Of a stretch of DNA of 64,000 nt, positions 41,910-51,228 are shown piece after piece. Origin of the DNA: Haloarcula marismortui ATCC 43049. GTDB lineage: Archaea > Halobacteriota > Halobacteria > Halobacteriales > Haloarculaceae. How positions within the stretch are numbered: position 1 is the stretch's first letter; every line of letters begins with the position of its first letter. Both the position numbers and the translations under genes were made by a program. The DNA lies in contig NC_006396.1 in the NCBI RefSeq assembly GCF_000011085.1, positions 1,922,001 to 1,986,000 on the forward strand. The letters are read 5' to 3'. The notes under the pieces were generated by a model. The model was not told the DNA's origin and made no database searches. It saw only the letters and a program-made list of their open reading frames with translations.

Positions 41910-43019
41910 ATGGCAGATGGTGTCCGCGCTGTGGTCGCAGACGACTCTCACTTCATGCGGAGTGTCATCTCTGATATCCTCAGTGATGGCGGTATTGATG
42001 TCGTTGCGCAGGCGCGTGACGGCGAGGAGGCAGTATCGGCCGTTATCGAACATCGACCTGATGTCGTGACGATGGATGTCGAGATGCCGGTAATGAACGG
42101 CATTGAGGCAACCGAGCGCATCATGGCTGAGTCTCCGACGCCGGTGTTGATGCTGTCAGCCCACACCGACGAGAACGCCGATGTGACGTTCGAGGCGCTC
42201 GATAAGGGTGCGGTCGACTTCTTCACCAAGCCCGGTGGTGAGGTGTCGATGGAGATGTCACGCCTGAAAGACCAGCTGGTCGAGATGGTCAGTTCTGTCG
42301 CGGCAGTCGATGTCGGCGCGACGGGCAGCCGCAGCGGGACAGGCAGCGACAGCGGTACGGCACCGACAACCGCCGGCGGTTCGGCCACTGACCGGAGAGG
42401 GACCGGAGGCTCGTCGGGCCAGACGACCTACGTCGCGAACCCGACGCTCGTCATCGGCTCTTCGACCGGCGGCCCGAAGATGGTGGAACAGGTTATGGAG
42501 AACCTCCCCATCGAGGCCGACTTGCGGGTGCTCATCATCCAGCACATGCCGGAAGGGTTCACCGGCCGGTTCGCCGAGCGGATCAACACGCGAAGCGATT
42601 ACGAGGTTCAGGAGGCCACCGACGGGGCACGCATCGGCGGCGGCGAGGGACTTGTCGCCGCCGGTGACCGGCATATGGAGGTCAAAAACTACCGGAACGG
42701 CCGACTGCGGACGAAGTTGACACAGGACGAACCGGTCAACAGCGTCCGTCCGGCCGTCGACGTGACGATGCAGACGGCCGCAGAGACCATCGACGACCCA
42801 CTCGTCGGGCTCATCCTCACCGGGATGGGCGAAGACGGCGCGGACGGGATTCGGCGCATCAAGCAGGCCGGTGGCAAGACCATCGCACAGGACGAGGCCA
42901 CGTCCGCGGTGTACGGCATGCCAAAACGCGCCGCCGAGACGGGCTGTGTGGACACTGTCTTGCCTATCGACGACATTGCGGACGGCGTTATCGACACGAT
43001 TACCACTGAGGTGACCTGA
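41910..43019 (+). CDS. cheB: Protein-glutamate methylesterase CheB
   Basis: 369 residues: receiver domain (phosphoacceptor Asp56 in VVTMDVEMP), a Ser/Gly/Thr linker at about 125-170, then the methylesterase domain. The catalytic Ser is in VIGSSTGGP, the His in QHMPEGFT and the Asp in GMGEDGADG. Removes methyl groups from transducers to adapt the taxis response; can also deamidate. First of the rightward cheB-cheA-cheR series, 2 bp before cheA. Confidence 0.95.
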   Translation: MADGVRAVVADDSHFMRSVISDILSDGGIDVVAQARDGEEAVSAVIEHRPDVVTMDVEMPVMNGIEATERIMAESPTPVLMLSAHTDENADVTFEALDKGAVDFFTKPGGEVSMEMSRLKDQLVEMVSSVAAVDVGATGSRSGTGSDSGTAPTTAGGSATDRRGTGGSSGQTTYVANPTLVIGSSTGGPKMVEQVMENLPIEADLRVLIIQHMPEGFTGRFAERINTRSDYEVQEATDGARIGGGEGLVAAGDRHMEVKNYRNGRLRTKLTQDEPVNSVRPAVDVTMQTAAETIDDPLVGLILTGMGEDGADGIRRIKQAGGKTIAQDEATSAVYGMPKRAAETGCVDTVLPIDDIADGVIDTITTEVT

Positions 43020-43021
43020 CA

Positions 43022-45010
43022 ATGGACGACCAGTATTTAGACGCATTCATCCGTGAAAGTGAAGAAGCGATTACCGAACTCAATAACTCACTGCTCGAAC
43101 TCGAGTCTGACCCCTCCAACACGGAGGCGATGGACTCGATCTTCCGGACAGCCCACACGCTGAAGGGTAACTTCGGAGCGATGGGCTTTGACAACGCAGC
43201 AGACCTCGCGCACGCGATGGAGGACCTGCTCGACGAGATGCGCCAGGGCGAAATGGAGGTCACACCGGACCTGATGGACCTCGTCTTCGCCGGCGTCGAC
43301 CAGATAGAAGTTATCGTCGGGGAGATCGAGGAGCACGGCGAATCGGGGACGGAGACCGACGAGATGGTCGAAGAGCTCCGGGCCGTCCTCGAAGAGGGGG
43401 CCGCCGCCGCGGGTGACACCGAAACGACAGACGACGGCTCGTCGGACAGCGACGAGTCGCTCACCACGGATGCGGGCGTCAGCGATGCCGACATCGACGG
43501 CGATGCCGTCGACGAGCGGGTCCTGCAGGCCGAAATCAGTGTCGGAGAGTCGGATATGCTCGGCGTTGACTCGATGCTGGCCGTCGAGTCCATCGAGGGG
43601 CGGTTCGACATTCTCGATTCGAGTCCGAGCCGTGCCGATATCGAGGACGGCGAGTTCGAGGACACGTTCGTCCTGTACCTCGACGGCCCCGACGCGGCGA
43701 CTGTCGACGCCGAACTGGGAACGACTGGGAAGGTCGACAGCTTCGACGTAACGGACGTGACCGACGAACTGGTCAGCGGCACAGGCACCGACTCCGATGC
43801 TGCCGACGATAGCGGGGCGGGCTCGGATTCGGGTTCGGACCCCGACCCAGGGGCCGAAGAAGAACACAGCGTCGACGAAATCAAATCCGTCCGCGTCGAC
43901 GTGGACCAGCTCGACGACCTTCACGGGCTCGTCGAGCAACTGGTCACGAGCCGAATCAAGCTCCGGCGTGGCGTCGAGAAAGACGACCTCGACTCCACCG
44001 GCGAGACGCTGAACGAACTGGACAAGATCACGGCGAATCTTCAGAACACAGTGATGGATATGCGGCTCATCCCGTTGAAGAAAGTCGTCGGGAAGTTCCC
44101 GCGGCTCGTCCGGGACCTCGCACGCGAACTCGACAAGGACATCGAGTTTGAAATCGAGGGCGAGGACATCGAACTCGACCGAACCATCCTCACCGAGATT
44201 TCGGACCCGCTGATGCACATCCTGCGGAATTCAGTCGACCACGGCATCGAGTCGCCCGAAGAGCGCGAACAGGCGGGCAAGTCACGCACCGGCCACATCA
44301 CGCTCCGGGCCTCCCGCGAGCGCGACCACGTTATCATCGAAGTCGAAGACGACGGGGCCGGGCTTGACGTGGATGGCATCAGAGAGAAGGCCATCGAGAA
44401 AGGCGTCCGCTCGCCAGAGGAACTGGACGCGATGGACGACTCCGCGGTGTATGACCTCGTGTTCCATCCCGGCTTCTCGACGGCCGACGAAGTGACCGAC
44501 ACCAGCGGGCGCGGCGTCGGAATGGACGTCGTCCACGACACGGTCTCCCAGCTCGACGGGTCGGTCAGCGTCGACTCCGAACCGGGTGAGGGAACGACTG
44601 TCTCACTGCGCCTCCCGGTGACGATGGCTATCGTCAAGGTGCTGTTCGTCAAGGTCGGCGGCGAGGAGTACGGCGTCCCAATCAAGAACGTCGACGAGAT
44701 TACCGGGACGGAAGAGGCAAAGCAGGTCAACGGTCAGGAAGTCATCAAGCACAACGACGAGATCTACCCGGTCATCCACCTGGATGACACCTTCGACATC
44801 GAGGGCGAGACAGCCAACGGCGACGGGATGCTCGTCCGCATCCGCGAGTCTGAGCGCCAGGTCGCACTCCACTGTGACTCGGTCAACAGCCAGGAAGAGG
44901 TCGTCGTCAAGCCCCTGGAGGGTATCCTCTCGGGAACACCCGGCCTCTCGGGCACGGCCGTCCTCGGCGACGGGAACATCGTCCACATCCTCGACGTGGT
45001 GACGCTATGA
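43022..45010 (+). CDS. cheA: Chemotaxis histidine kinase CheA
   Basis: 662 residues. Hpt domain with the phosphorylated His45 in FRTAHTLKGN; an acidic middle region with a P2-like segment (about 160-260) and two Asp/Ser-rich linkers; a dimerisation helix pair (about 290-350); the ATPase domain (ILRNSVDHGIES, DDGAGLD, GVGMDVV); and a C-terminal CheW-like domain. Phosphorylates CheY and CheB. It overlaps the cheR start in an ATGA (45007-45010). Confidence 0.96.
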   Translation: MDDQYLDAFIRESEEAITELNNSLLELESDPSNTEAMDSIFRTAHTLKGNFGAMGFDNAADLAHAMEDLLDEMRQGEMEVTPDLMDLVFAGVDQIEVIVGEIEEHGESGTETDEMVEELRAVLEEGAAAAGDTETTDDGSSDSDESLTTDAGVSDADIDGDAVDERVLQAEISVGESDMLGVDSMLAVESIEGRFDILDSSPSRADIEDGEFEDTFVLYLDGPDAATVDAELGTTGKVDSFDVTDVTDELVSGTGTDSDAADDSGAGSDSGSDPDPGAEEEHSVDEIKSVRVDVDQLDDLHGLVEQLVTSRIKLRRGVEKDDLDSTGETLNELDKITANLQNTVMDMRLIPLKKVVGKFPRLVRDLARELDKDIEFEIEGEDIELDRTILTEISDPLMHILRNSVDHGIESPEEREQAGKSRTGHITLRASRERDHVIIEVEDDGAGLDVDGIREKAIEKGVRSPEELDAMDDSAVYDLVFHPGFSTADEVTDTSGRGVGMDVVHDTVSQLDGSVSVDSEPGEGTTVSLRLPVTMAIVKVLFVKVGGEEYGVPIKNVDEITGTEEAKQVNGQEVIKHNDEIYPVIHLDDTFDIEGETANGDGMLVRIRESERQVALHCDSVNSQEEVVVKPLEGILSGTPGLSGTAVLGDGNIVHILDVVTL

Positions 45011-45816
45011 ACAAAGGCAGCGAGCGGACTTTCAACGACCTTGTAGAGTTCATCGGCGAAGAGATGGACTTCGAGTCGGGCTTTTACAACGACTCGTATC
45101 TCGACCGCCGCATCACCGCGCGGATGCGTCGGACCGACACCGAGGACTACCAGACATACCAGCGACTGCTGGAACGCGACAACGGCGAGCGTGAGGAACT
45201 GCTCGATTCGCTGTCGATCAACGTCACCAGCTTCTTCCGGAATCCGGAGGCGTGGGAGCGACTCCGGCCGGTCCTCCGAGAACTCACGGAGAACAACCGT
45301 CGCGTCAGGCTCTGGTCGGCCCCGAGTGCCGACGGCCGCGAGCCGTATTCGGCGGCGATGCTGGCACTCGACGACCCCGAGATCGATGCCCGTCGGGTCG
45401 AGATCACGGCGACAGACATCAACGCCGACATCCTCGAAGAGGCCCGCAAGGGGACCTACGCGACCTCCCAGACGACCGACATCGCCGATGAACTGGAACC
45501 GCTGGACGATTACACGAAATACATCGAGCAGGACGGCGACACGTTTCAGGTTCGGGACCAAGTCAAAGAGATGGTCACGTTCGAGCAACACGACCTCATC
45601 CGAGGCGACCCCAAGCGCGATTTCGATCTGGTGTTCTGCCGGAACCTCCTCATCTACATCGACTCGGAGTTCAAGGTCCCCATCTTCGAGACGATCCGCG
45701 GGTCACTCCGTGAGGGCGGCTATCTCATGATCGGCATGACTGAGACGCTGCCCGCGGAGTGCCGGGATTCCTTCGAAGCGGTCGACAAACGACACCGCAT
45801 CTACCGGCGTGTGTAG
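45007..45816 (+). CDS. cheR: Chemotaxis protein methyltransferase CheR
   Basis: 269 residues. Methylates glutamates of transducers with SAM. The SAM loop reads LWSAPSADGREPYSAAM, with Ser where many bacterial CheR have Cys; DLVFCRNLLIY is the second SAM-binding block. The N-terminal helical domain is present. Coupled to cheA by a four-base overlap; the HEAT gene starts 6 bp after its stop. Confidence 0.94.
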   Translation: MNKGSERTFNDLVEFIGEEMDFESGFYNDSYLDRRITARMRRTDTEDYQTYQRLLERDNGEREELLDSLSINVTSFFRNPEAWERLRPVLRELTENNRRVRLWSAPSADGREPYSAAMLALDDPEIDARRVEITATDINADILEEARKGTYATSQTTDIADELEPLDDYTKYIEQDGDTFQVRDQVKEMVTFEQHDLIRGDPKRDFDLVFCRNLLIYIDSEFKVPIFETIRGSLREGGYLMIGMTETLPAECRDSFEAVDKRHRIYRRV

Positions 45817-45822
45817 CGACCA

Positions 45823-47055
45823 ATGAGCCTCTACGAACTGGAACGGGACGGCAATGCACAGGAACTCATCCGCCTCCTCAGGGAGAGCGACAACGAGCGG
45901 GTCAAGACTCGTGCCGCGGAGCTACTGGGGAACTTCGAGGACCACGACGACCGGCGCGACGTGGTCAACGCGCTCGTGAACGCGGCACAGAGCGATAGCG
46001 ACGCGATCACCGGGGCGGCTATCGACTCGCTTGACGAACTCGGTGACGACGCGATCACACAGCTCATCGGGAGTATGGCCGGCGTCGACCTCGAAGACGA
46101 CGCCGCCGACTGGGTGAAGGCGAAGGCGTATATGCAGGTGCTCGACGCCGACGTGCCGGAACTTCGGATGGCAGCAGCAAACGGCCTCGGGAATCTGGAC
46201 CAGGCCGACGCGGTCCCGAAGCTCGCAGAGCGCTTCGAGGACGCCGACCCGCGAGTGCGGGCGCGAGCGGCCCGGTCGGCCGGGAAGATCGGCGACTCGC
46301 GGGCAACGACGCCGCTGGAGTCCGTCCTGTCGGACCCAAAAGCTGGCGTCAGGCGCGAGGCGGCGGATGCGCTGGGGAATATCGGGAACCGACAGGCGCT
46401 TCAGGCGCTGTTGCCGCTGTACGAGGACGACGACGAGCGAGTCCGGCGCATCGCCGTCGGGGCGTTCGGGAACTTCGGCAACGACCGGCCGGTCGATTAT
46501 CTCATCGAAGCCCTCTCGGACGACTCCGCCGCCGTCCGCCGGACGGCCGTCTACTCGCTCATCGAACTTCTATCGAACGTCCCGACTGACCAGAGCCACG
46601 AGATACGGGACACCGTCGTCGAGAAGCTCTCGAACACGGACGACCGGAGCGTCGTCGTGCCGCTGGTCGAAATTCTCGAAGAGAGCACGCAGGCCGCCCA
46701 GCGGCGCAACACCGCCTGGATGCTCGGCCGGGTCACCAGCCAAGAAGAGCGTGACCGCGTCATCGAATCGCTGGTCGACGCGCTCGGCGACGACGACCAG
46801 ATGCTCCGGCAGTTCGCCGCCACCAGTCTCGCTGAACTCGGTGACGACGACAACATGGTGGAGCGACGACTGCTCAAAATCGTGCAAGACGACGGCGTCG
46901 ACCCCGATATCCGCGGACAGGCTATCTTCACCCTCGGGAAGGTCGGCAGCGAGCGGTCCCGAAAGACGCTGGATAAACTCATCGACGAGACCGAACACGA
47001 CGTGGTCAGGAAGAAGGCCTTCTCGGCCATCTCGAAGCTCGGTGGCCGCGGATGA
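45823..47055 (+). CDS. HEAT-repeat protein of the archaeal taxis cluster
   Basis: 410 residues composed of about ten HEAT/PBS-lyase-type helical repeats (for example TRAAELLGNFEDHDD, LRMAAANGLGNLDQAD, VRREAADALGNIGN), a scaffold for protein contacts. In Halobacterium salinarum a HEAT protein is encoded at the same place next to CheF and was linked to the taxis system. No enzyme residues. It lies between cheR (6 bp) and cheF1 (59 bp), so very likely in the same transcript. Confidence 0.87.
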   Translation: MSLYELERDGNAQELIRLLRESDNERVKTRAAELLGNFEDHDDRRDVVNALVNAAQSDSDAITGAAIDSLDELGDDAITQLIGSMAGVDLEDDAADWVKAKAYMQVLDADVPELRMAAANGLGNLDQADAVPKLAERFEDADPRVRARAARSAGKIGDSRATTPLESVLSDPKAGVRREAADALGNIGNRQALQALLPLYEDDDERVRRIAVGAFGNFGNDRPVDYLIEALSDDSAAVRRTAVYSLIELLSNVPTDQSHEIRDTVVEKLSNTDDRSVVVPLVEILEESTQAAQRRNTAWMLGRVTSQEERDRVIESLVDALGDDDQMLRQFAATSLAELGDDDNMVERRLLKIVQDDGVDPDIRGQAIFTLGKVGSERSRKTLDKLIDETEHDVVRKKAFSAISKLGGRG

Positions 47056-47114
47056 GTCAGCCGAGTGGATTAAGACGTGGCGGGGCGTACACGAGAGCGA
47101 TAGCTGGCTAACCG

Positions 47115-47978
47115 ATGAGCGACGGAGAACACGCACTGGTCGATACGAAGGGGAAGTTCGTTCAGGTCGTCTCGGACGGGCGGAAGCGAAACGACATCGA
47201 GTGGCTACCCGGTCGGATTTTGCTCTCGAACAAGCGGCTCGTCCTTGCGACCAACGACGGCAAGCGGACCATCCCGCTGTCGAAGGTCAGCAGCGTCACG
47301 GCCAGCCAGATGAACCAGCCACTCGCACAGGTGGACAGCTACATCAAGGTGCAGGCCGGCCGGAACGTGACGCTCATCTCGGCGAAGAAAGCCGATGAGT
47401 TTCAGGAGAAACTGTACAGCACGCTACTCGACCAGACTGTCGTCCTCGTCAACCACCCCGCAGTCAAGGGTGGCGTTGTTCAGGACGGCGGCTGGGAGAA
47501 GGGGCGGCTCAAGCTCGACGGCGACTGCATCAATCTGGCCATCGCCAGCGGCACGTTCGTCGAACTGGACATCGACGACGTGGGGACCGTCGAGGCCAAG
47601 GAGAAGACGATCCGCGGCGACGAGCGACCGCTGCTGGAGGTCGAACACACCATCGAGGGCACCAGCGTCGAAACCCACATCACGGGGACGCCCCGACACG
47701 TCTCGCTCATCGAGGGGCTCGTCCGGCAGGGCGAGCAGCGCAATATCGCCGACGACGTGGACCTCTCGGATAAGGAGACACAGGTGCTGATGGCGCTGTA
47801 CTCCGGCATCTCACCGTTCAAGATCCCGGAGTTCGTCGATATGGAGATCGAGGAAGTCGAGGACGTGTACGACCGGTTGATGGAGTCCGATATCCTCGAA
47901 CCGGTCCGGACACGCCGGGAGGTCCAACTGGAGGCCCGCGGCCGCTCGATCGCAAGCGACGCAATGGCTGACCAGTAG
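47115..47978 (+). CDS. cheF1: Taxis adaptor protein CheF (DUF439)
   Basis: 287 residues of the archaea-specific CheF family. CheF binds phosphorylated CheY and contacts the archaellum switch (ArlCE), so it is the missing link between a bacterial-type chemotaxis system and the archaeal motor. N-terminal two-thirds beta-rich (WLPGRILLSNKRLVLATNDG), C-terminal winged-helix-like part (KETQVLMALYSGISPFKIPE). A second copy lies at 50329. Confidence 0.93.
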   Translation: MSDGEHALVDTKGKFVQVVSDGRKRNDIEWLPGRILLSNKRLVLATNDGKRTIPLSKVSSVTASQMNQPLAQVDSYIKVQAGRNVTLISAKKADEFQEKLYSTLLDQTVVLVNHPAVKGGVVQDGGWEKGRLKLDGDCINLAIASGTFVELDIDDVGTVEAKEKTIRGDERPLLEVEHTIEGTSVETHITGTPRHVSLIEGLVRQGEQRNIADDVDLSDKETQVLMALYSGISPFKIPEFVDMEIEEVEDVYDRLMESDILEPVRTRREVQLEARGRSIASDAMADQ

Positions 47979-48060
47979 CGGCGATGACACCCTGAATGAG
48001 CGTGGTTTTGGAAACAGTGTACCACAAGACGGACATACGTTCGGTTTGTCATAGATTGTC

Positions 48061-49335
48061 ATGGGCGGGCCCGACAGCCACCGGATATCGGTACTGCATG
48101 TCGACGACGAACCGGGGCTCGGGGAGACAACAGCCGAATTTCTCCGACAGCAGAGCGACGGTTTCAGCGTCGAGACGGCGACCAGTACCAGCGAGGGGCT
48201 CAAGCGTCTTACCGAAGCGCCGTTTGACTGTATCGTCTCGGACTACGACATGGCAGACATGGACGGAATCGAATTTCTCAGGGCCGTCCGGGCGGAGTAT
48301 CCGGACCTGCCGTTCGTTCTGTTCACTGGGAAGGGAAGCGAGGAAGTCGCCAGTGAAGCGGTTTCGGCGGGTGTAAGCGACTACCTCCAGAAGCGGGGCG
48401 GGACCGAGCGGTACACGCTGCTCGCGAACCGTATCACGAACCTCGTCACACAACACCGTGCGGAAGAGCGCCTCAGGACACGGGTCCAGCAGCAAGAAGC
48501 CGTCGCTGACCTCGGCCAGTACGCGCTGACAGGATGTGGCCTCGATGCGTTGTTCGAACGGGCTGTCGAGTCCGTAGCAGCAGGCCTCAATACGGAGTAC
48601 AGCAAGGTGCTTGAGTACCGGCCGGCCGACAACAAGTTCCTGTTGCGTGCTGGTGTCGGCTGGCAGTCGGGGCTGGTCGGCGAGGCAGCAGTCGGGGCCG
48701 GCGAGGAATCACAGGCCGGATACACGCTCCAGACCGAAGAGCCGGTCGTCGTTGAAGACCTCCGGACGGAATCGCGGTTCAGTGGTCCGTCGCTGTTACT
48801 GGACCACGGTGTCGTGAGTGGTATCAGCGTCATCATCGGAACAACCACCGAGCCGTGGGGCGTGCTCGGGGCGCATACGAGTGAGCGGCGCCCCTTTACC
48901 AAGGACGACATCACGTTTGTCAGAGGCGTCGCAAACACCCTCACAAATGCCATCGAGCGGGAACAGCTCGAAGGAACCCTCCGGCAGGCAGAGCAACGGT
49001 ACAAGACCCTGCTGGAGAACTTCCCTGGCGGCGGCGTATTCCTGTTTGATGACGACCTTCGATACCTTATCGCTCGCGGTGAGGGGCTCAGCGCGTTCGG
49101 TCTCACGCCGGCCGACGTGGAAGGGAAGACCCTCGCAGAAGTGTTTCCGCCTGCGGTTGTCGAGAGACAGAAGCCGAAGTACCGCGCCGCACTTGACGGT
49201 GAAACACAGGTCTGGACACAGGAGTACGAGGGCAAGCAGTACCGGCTGTCAACGCTGCCAGTGACGGGTAGCAGCGACAAACAGCTCGGCATGGTTGTCT
49301 CAATGGATATCACCGGCCTGTCCGCGAGCGTGTGA
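48061..49335 (+). CDS. Receiver-GAF-PAS signalling protein without kinase domain
   Basis: 424 residues. Receiver domain (Asp61 in IVSDYDMA, so phosphorylatable), GAF domain (about 150-290), PAS domain (about 305-420), then the protein ends at MVVSMDITGLSASV, where related proteins continue into a histidine kinase. No kinase remnant is visible in the 70 bp up to rpS6e. GAF and PAS closely resemble those of the kinase at 53882-55450. It is 82 bp past cheF1, so it may supply a signal to the taxis system. A natural short form or a truncation; I cannot tell. Confidence 0.83.
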   Translation: MGGPDSHRISVLHVDDEPGLGETTAEFLRQQSDGFSVETATSTSEGLKRLTEAPFDCIVSDYDMADMDGIEFLRAVRAEYPDLPFVLFTGKGSEEVASEAVSAGVSDYLQKRGGTERYTLLANRITNLVTQHRAEERLRTRVQQQEAVADLGQYALTGCGLDALFERAVESVAAGLNTEYSKVLEYRPADNKFLLRAGVGWQSGLVGEAAVGAGEESQAGYTLQTEEPVVVEDLRTESRFSGPSLLLDHGVVSGISVIIGTTTEPWGVLGAHTSERRPFTKDDITFVRGVANTLTNAIEREQLEGTLRQAEQRYKTLLENFPGGGVFLFDDDLRYLIARGEGLSAFGLTPADVEGKTLAEVFPPAVVERQKPKYRAALDGETQVWTQEYEGKQYRLSTLPVTGSSDKQLGMVVSMDITGLSASV

Positions 49336-49404
49336 CGGTCGGTCCGACTCCAGTGAGCGGGACGGTTCGACGCGTTTTTGAATCGCGGTTGATTGAGAAC
49401 AGGT

Positions 49405-49794
49405 ATGGCAGAATTCACGGTCGCTGTCTCCGACCCGGAGGACGGCCACACCTACCAGATTGACGTTGACGGACAGGACGCAAACCGCTTCATCGGCCGC
49501 GAGCTCGGCGACGAGGTCGACGGCGGCGCTGTTGGCCTCGATGGCTACTCGCTTGAACTGACCGGCGGCTCGGACACTTCGGGTCGACCGATGCGACCTG
49601 ACGTTCGCGGCGTCACGACGAAAGAAATCATGTCCGACGGCGGCGTCGGCTTCGAGCCGACCACCGACGGCGAGCGCAAGCGGATCACCGTCCGCGGCCG
49701 CGAGGTCAGCGACGACACGCGCCAGATCAACGCAAAAATTACGGCCCGCGGCAGCGACGATGTGGCCGACCTCCTCGGCGACGACGACGAGTAA
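49405..49794 (+). CDS. rps6e: Ribosomal protein S6e
   Basis: 129 residues, component of the small ribosomal subunit in archaea and eukaryotes. The N-terminal barrel ([20 protein letters not shown]) and the [18 protein letters not shown] block are typical, and the length fits the archaeal form. ATG at 49405; an in-frame start four codons upstream is less likely. Followed 5 bp later by the DUF7112-type gene. Confidence 0.94.
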   Translation: MAEFTVAVSDPEDGHTYQIDVDGQDANRFIGRELGDEVDGGAVGLDGYSLELTGGSDTSGRPMRPDVRGVTTKEIMSDGGVGFEPTTDGERKRITVRGREVSDDTRQINAKITARGSDDVADLLGDDDE

Positions 49795-49799
49795 GTCAC

Positions 49800-50228
49800 G
49801 TGTCGGACCGCGTTCCCAGTGACCACGAAACCGTCGAGACGCATCGCGTTCCCGTCGAGTCGGTCGGTCGAACTGACCGACCACGGGTCGTGCTCCCGGA
49901 AGAACTGGCTTTCGACGACGGTGACACCATCCGCCTCGCACTTGACGGCGACCGGTACCACGCCGTCGTCGAGACGAATCTTGACGGCGAGCCGGTACTC
50001 TCACACGTTGCCGACAACCGCCGACTGGCCCGCGAACGGGACGGGACAAATCGCCTCGCAGAGTGGGTCGCCGATAGCGATGTCTCACTTGGCGGCTCAG
50101 CGCATCTCGACGTGGTCACTGACGGAACGGAGTACGGCCTCCGAACGCCGGGCAAGCGCGTCGTCTATACCGCGACCGACGGACCGGACTCCTCGCTGTC
50201 AGATATCGCTCGAAATCTCGACAACTGA
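49800..50228 (+). CDS. DUF7112-like protein next to rpS6e
   Basis: 142 residues from a GTG 5 bp after the rpS6e stop. Acidic, with an AbrB-like look in the first half (PRVVLPEELAFDDGDTIRLALDG), then mixed alpha/beta. I remember DUF7112 as the haloarchaeal protein encoded after S6e; unchecked. Function unknown, perhaps translation-linked by position. Confidence 0.7.
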   Translation: MSDRVPSDHETVETHRVPVESVGRTDRPRVVLPEELAFDDGDTIRLALDGDRYHAVVETNLDGEPVLSHVADNRRLARERDGTNRLAEWVADSDVSLGGSAHLDVVTDGTEYGLRTPGKRVVYTATDGPDSSLSDIARNLDN

Positions 50229-50328
50229 CGCCGTTGGCCGCTGTTCTCCTGAATAGACCCGATTTTTGCTGTTGATACTCGCGCGAAACGCTCAATATCA
50301 GTGCTGCTGTACTTCGGGTAACGGACGA

Positions 50329-51207
50329 ATGTCGGAATCAGTGATCGCGGATTTCGTCGGCAAATTCAACTCCGAAGTGGCCGGTCGGGGCGACCCTATC
50401 AGAGGTCGGGTCGTCCTCTCCCAGAAGCGGCTGGTACTGGCCGCAAGCGAGGACGACAAGCTGACGATTCCACTGGATTCGATTTTCGACATCGCCGTCG
50501 GGCAGGTCCCGCCCGATCTGGGCGATTTCTTCGACTCGACAGTGACGATTGCCTTCGAGCACAGGGGAAAGCGACTCGTCGCAGCCATCGAAGCCGGCGA
50601 CGAGAAAATAGAGAAGTTCGGGACGGTACTGTTCAAGGCCATCATCAATGGGACCGAGACAACGGTCAAAGAGCGCGCCCGTGTCGGTGGTCGCGTCACG
50701 GAGGAGTCGTTCAAGACCGCGAAGCTGTTTCTCACGCCCGGTAACGTCGAGTTCCGACGCAGCGACGGGTCGTTCAACGTCGACCTGAAGACAGTGTCAG
50801 ACTTCGACCGGAACACGCGGGAGATTAACGGGAAGGGCCGGCCAGTGCTGACAGTCCGGCACATGAAAGACGGGACGGCCATGACGACGCTGGCTGCGAT
50901 GGCATCGAACCGCAAGATGTCCATCCTCGGGCGCTATCTCCGCCGTGAGTACGCCGAGCTCATGGAGGAGATCGAAGACGTCGACCTCACGAAGGACAAA
51001 AAGGAGGTGCTGGTCGCAATGTACTCGACCGGCGACATGGACGGAATGCCGCTTGCGAGCATTCTCGGGAAGGACTCCTCGCAGGTGTCGATGATTCTCC
51101 AGGATCTCGCCGCTGACGGGCTCGTACAGGACGGCTCCGACGGGCCGACGCTCACGCCGACTGGGAAGGTCGTCGCCAGCCGTCACCTGGAAGATGTGAA
51201 CGCCTGA
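50329..51207 (+). CDS. cheF2: Second CheF (DUF439) taxis adaptor
   Basis: 292 residues, paralogue of the CheF at 47115: the same RGRVVLSQKRLVLAASEDDKL opening and the same KKEVLVAMYSTGDMDGMPLA C-terminal winged-helix region. H. salinarum also has two CheF proteins, one of which is more important for switching. ATG at 50329; an upstream start at 50266 adds 21 unmatched residues. It is separated from the first copy by the sensor, rpS6e and DUF7112-like genes. Confidence 0.92.
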   Translation: MSESVIADFVGKFNSEVAGRGDPIRGRVVLSQKRLVLAASEDDKLTIPLDSIFDIAVGQVPPDLGDFFDSTVTIAFEHRGKRLVAAIEAGDEKIEKFGTVLFKAIINGTETTVKERARVGGRVTEESFKTAKLFLTPGNVEFRRSDGSFNVDLKTVSDFDRNTREINGKGRPVLTVRHMKDGTAMTTLAAMASNRKMSILGRYLRREYAELMEEIEDVDLTKDKKEVLVAMYSTGDMDGMPLASILGKDSSQVSMILQDLAADGLVQDGSDGPTLTPTGKVVASRHLEDVNA

Positions 51208-51228
51208 CAGGCGACTGCCTCCGTCGTC

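Noticed and set aside
43022-43884. Long frame on the - strand with Ser-rich sequence
   Set aside because: Mirror of cheA linkers; no homology.
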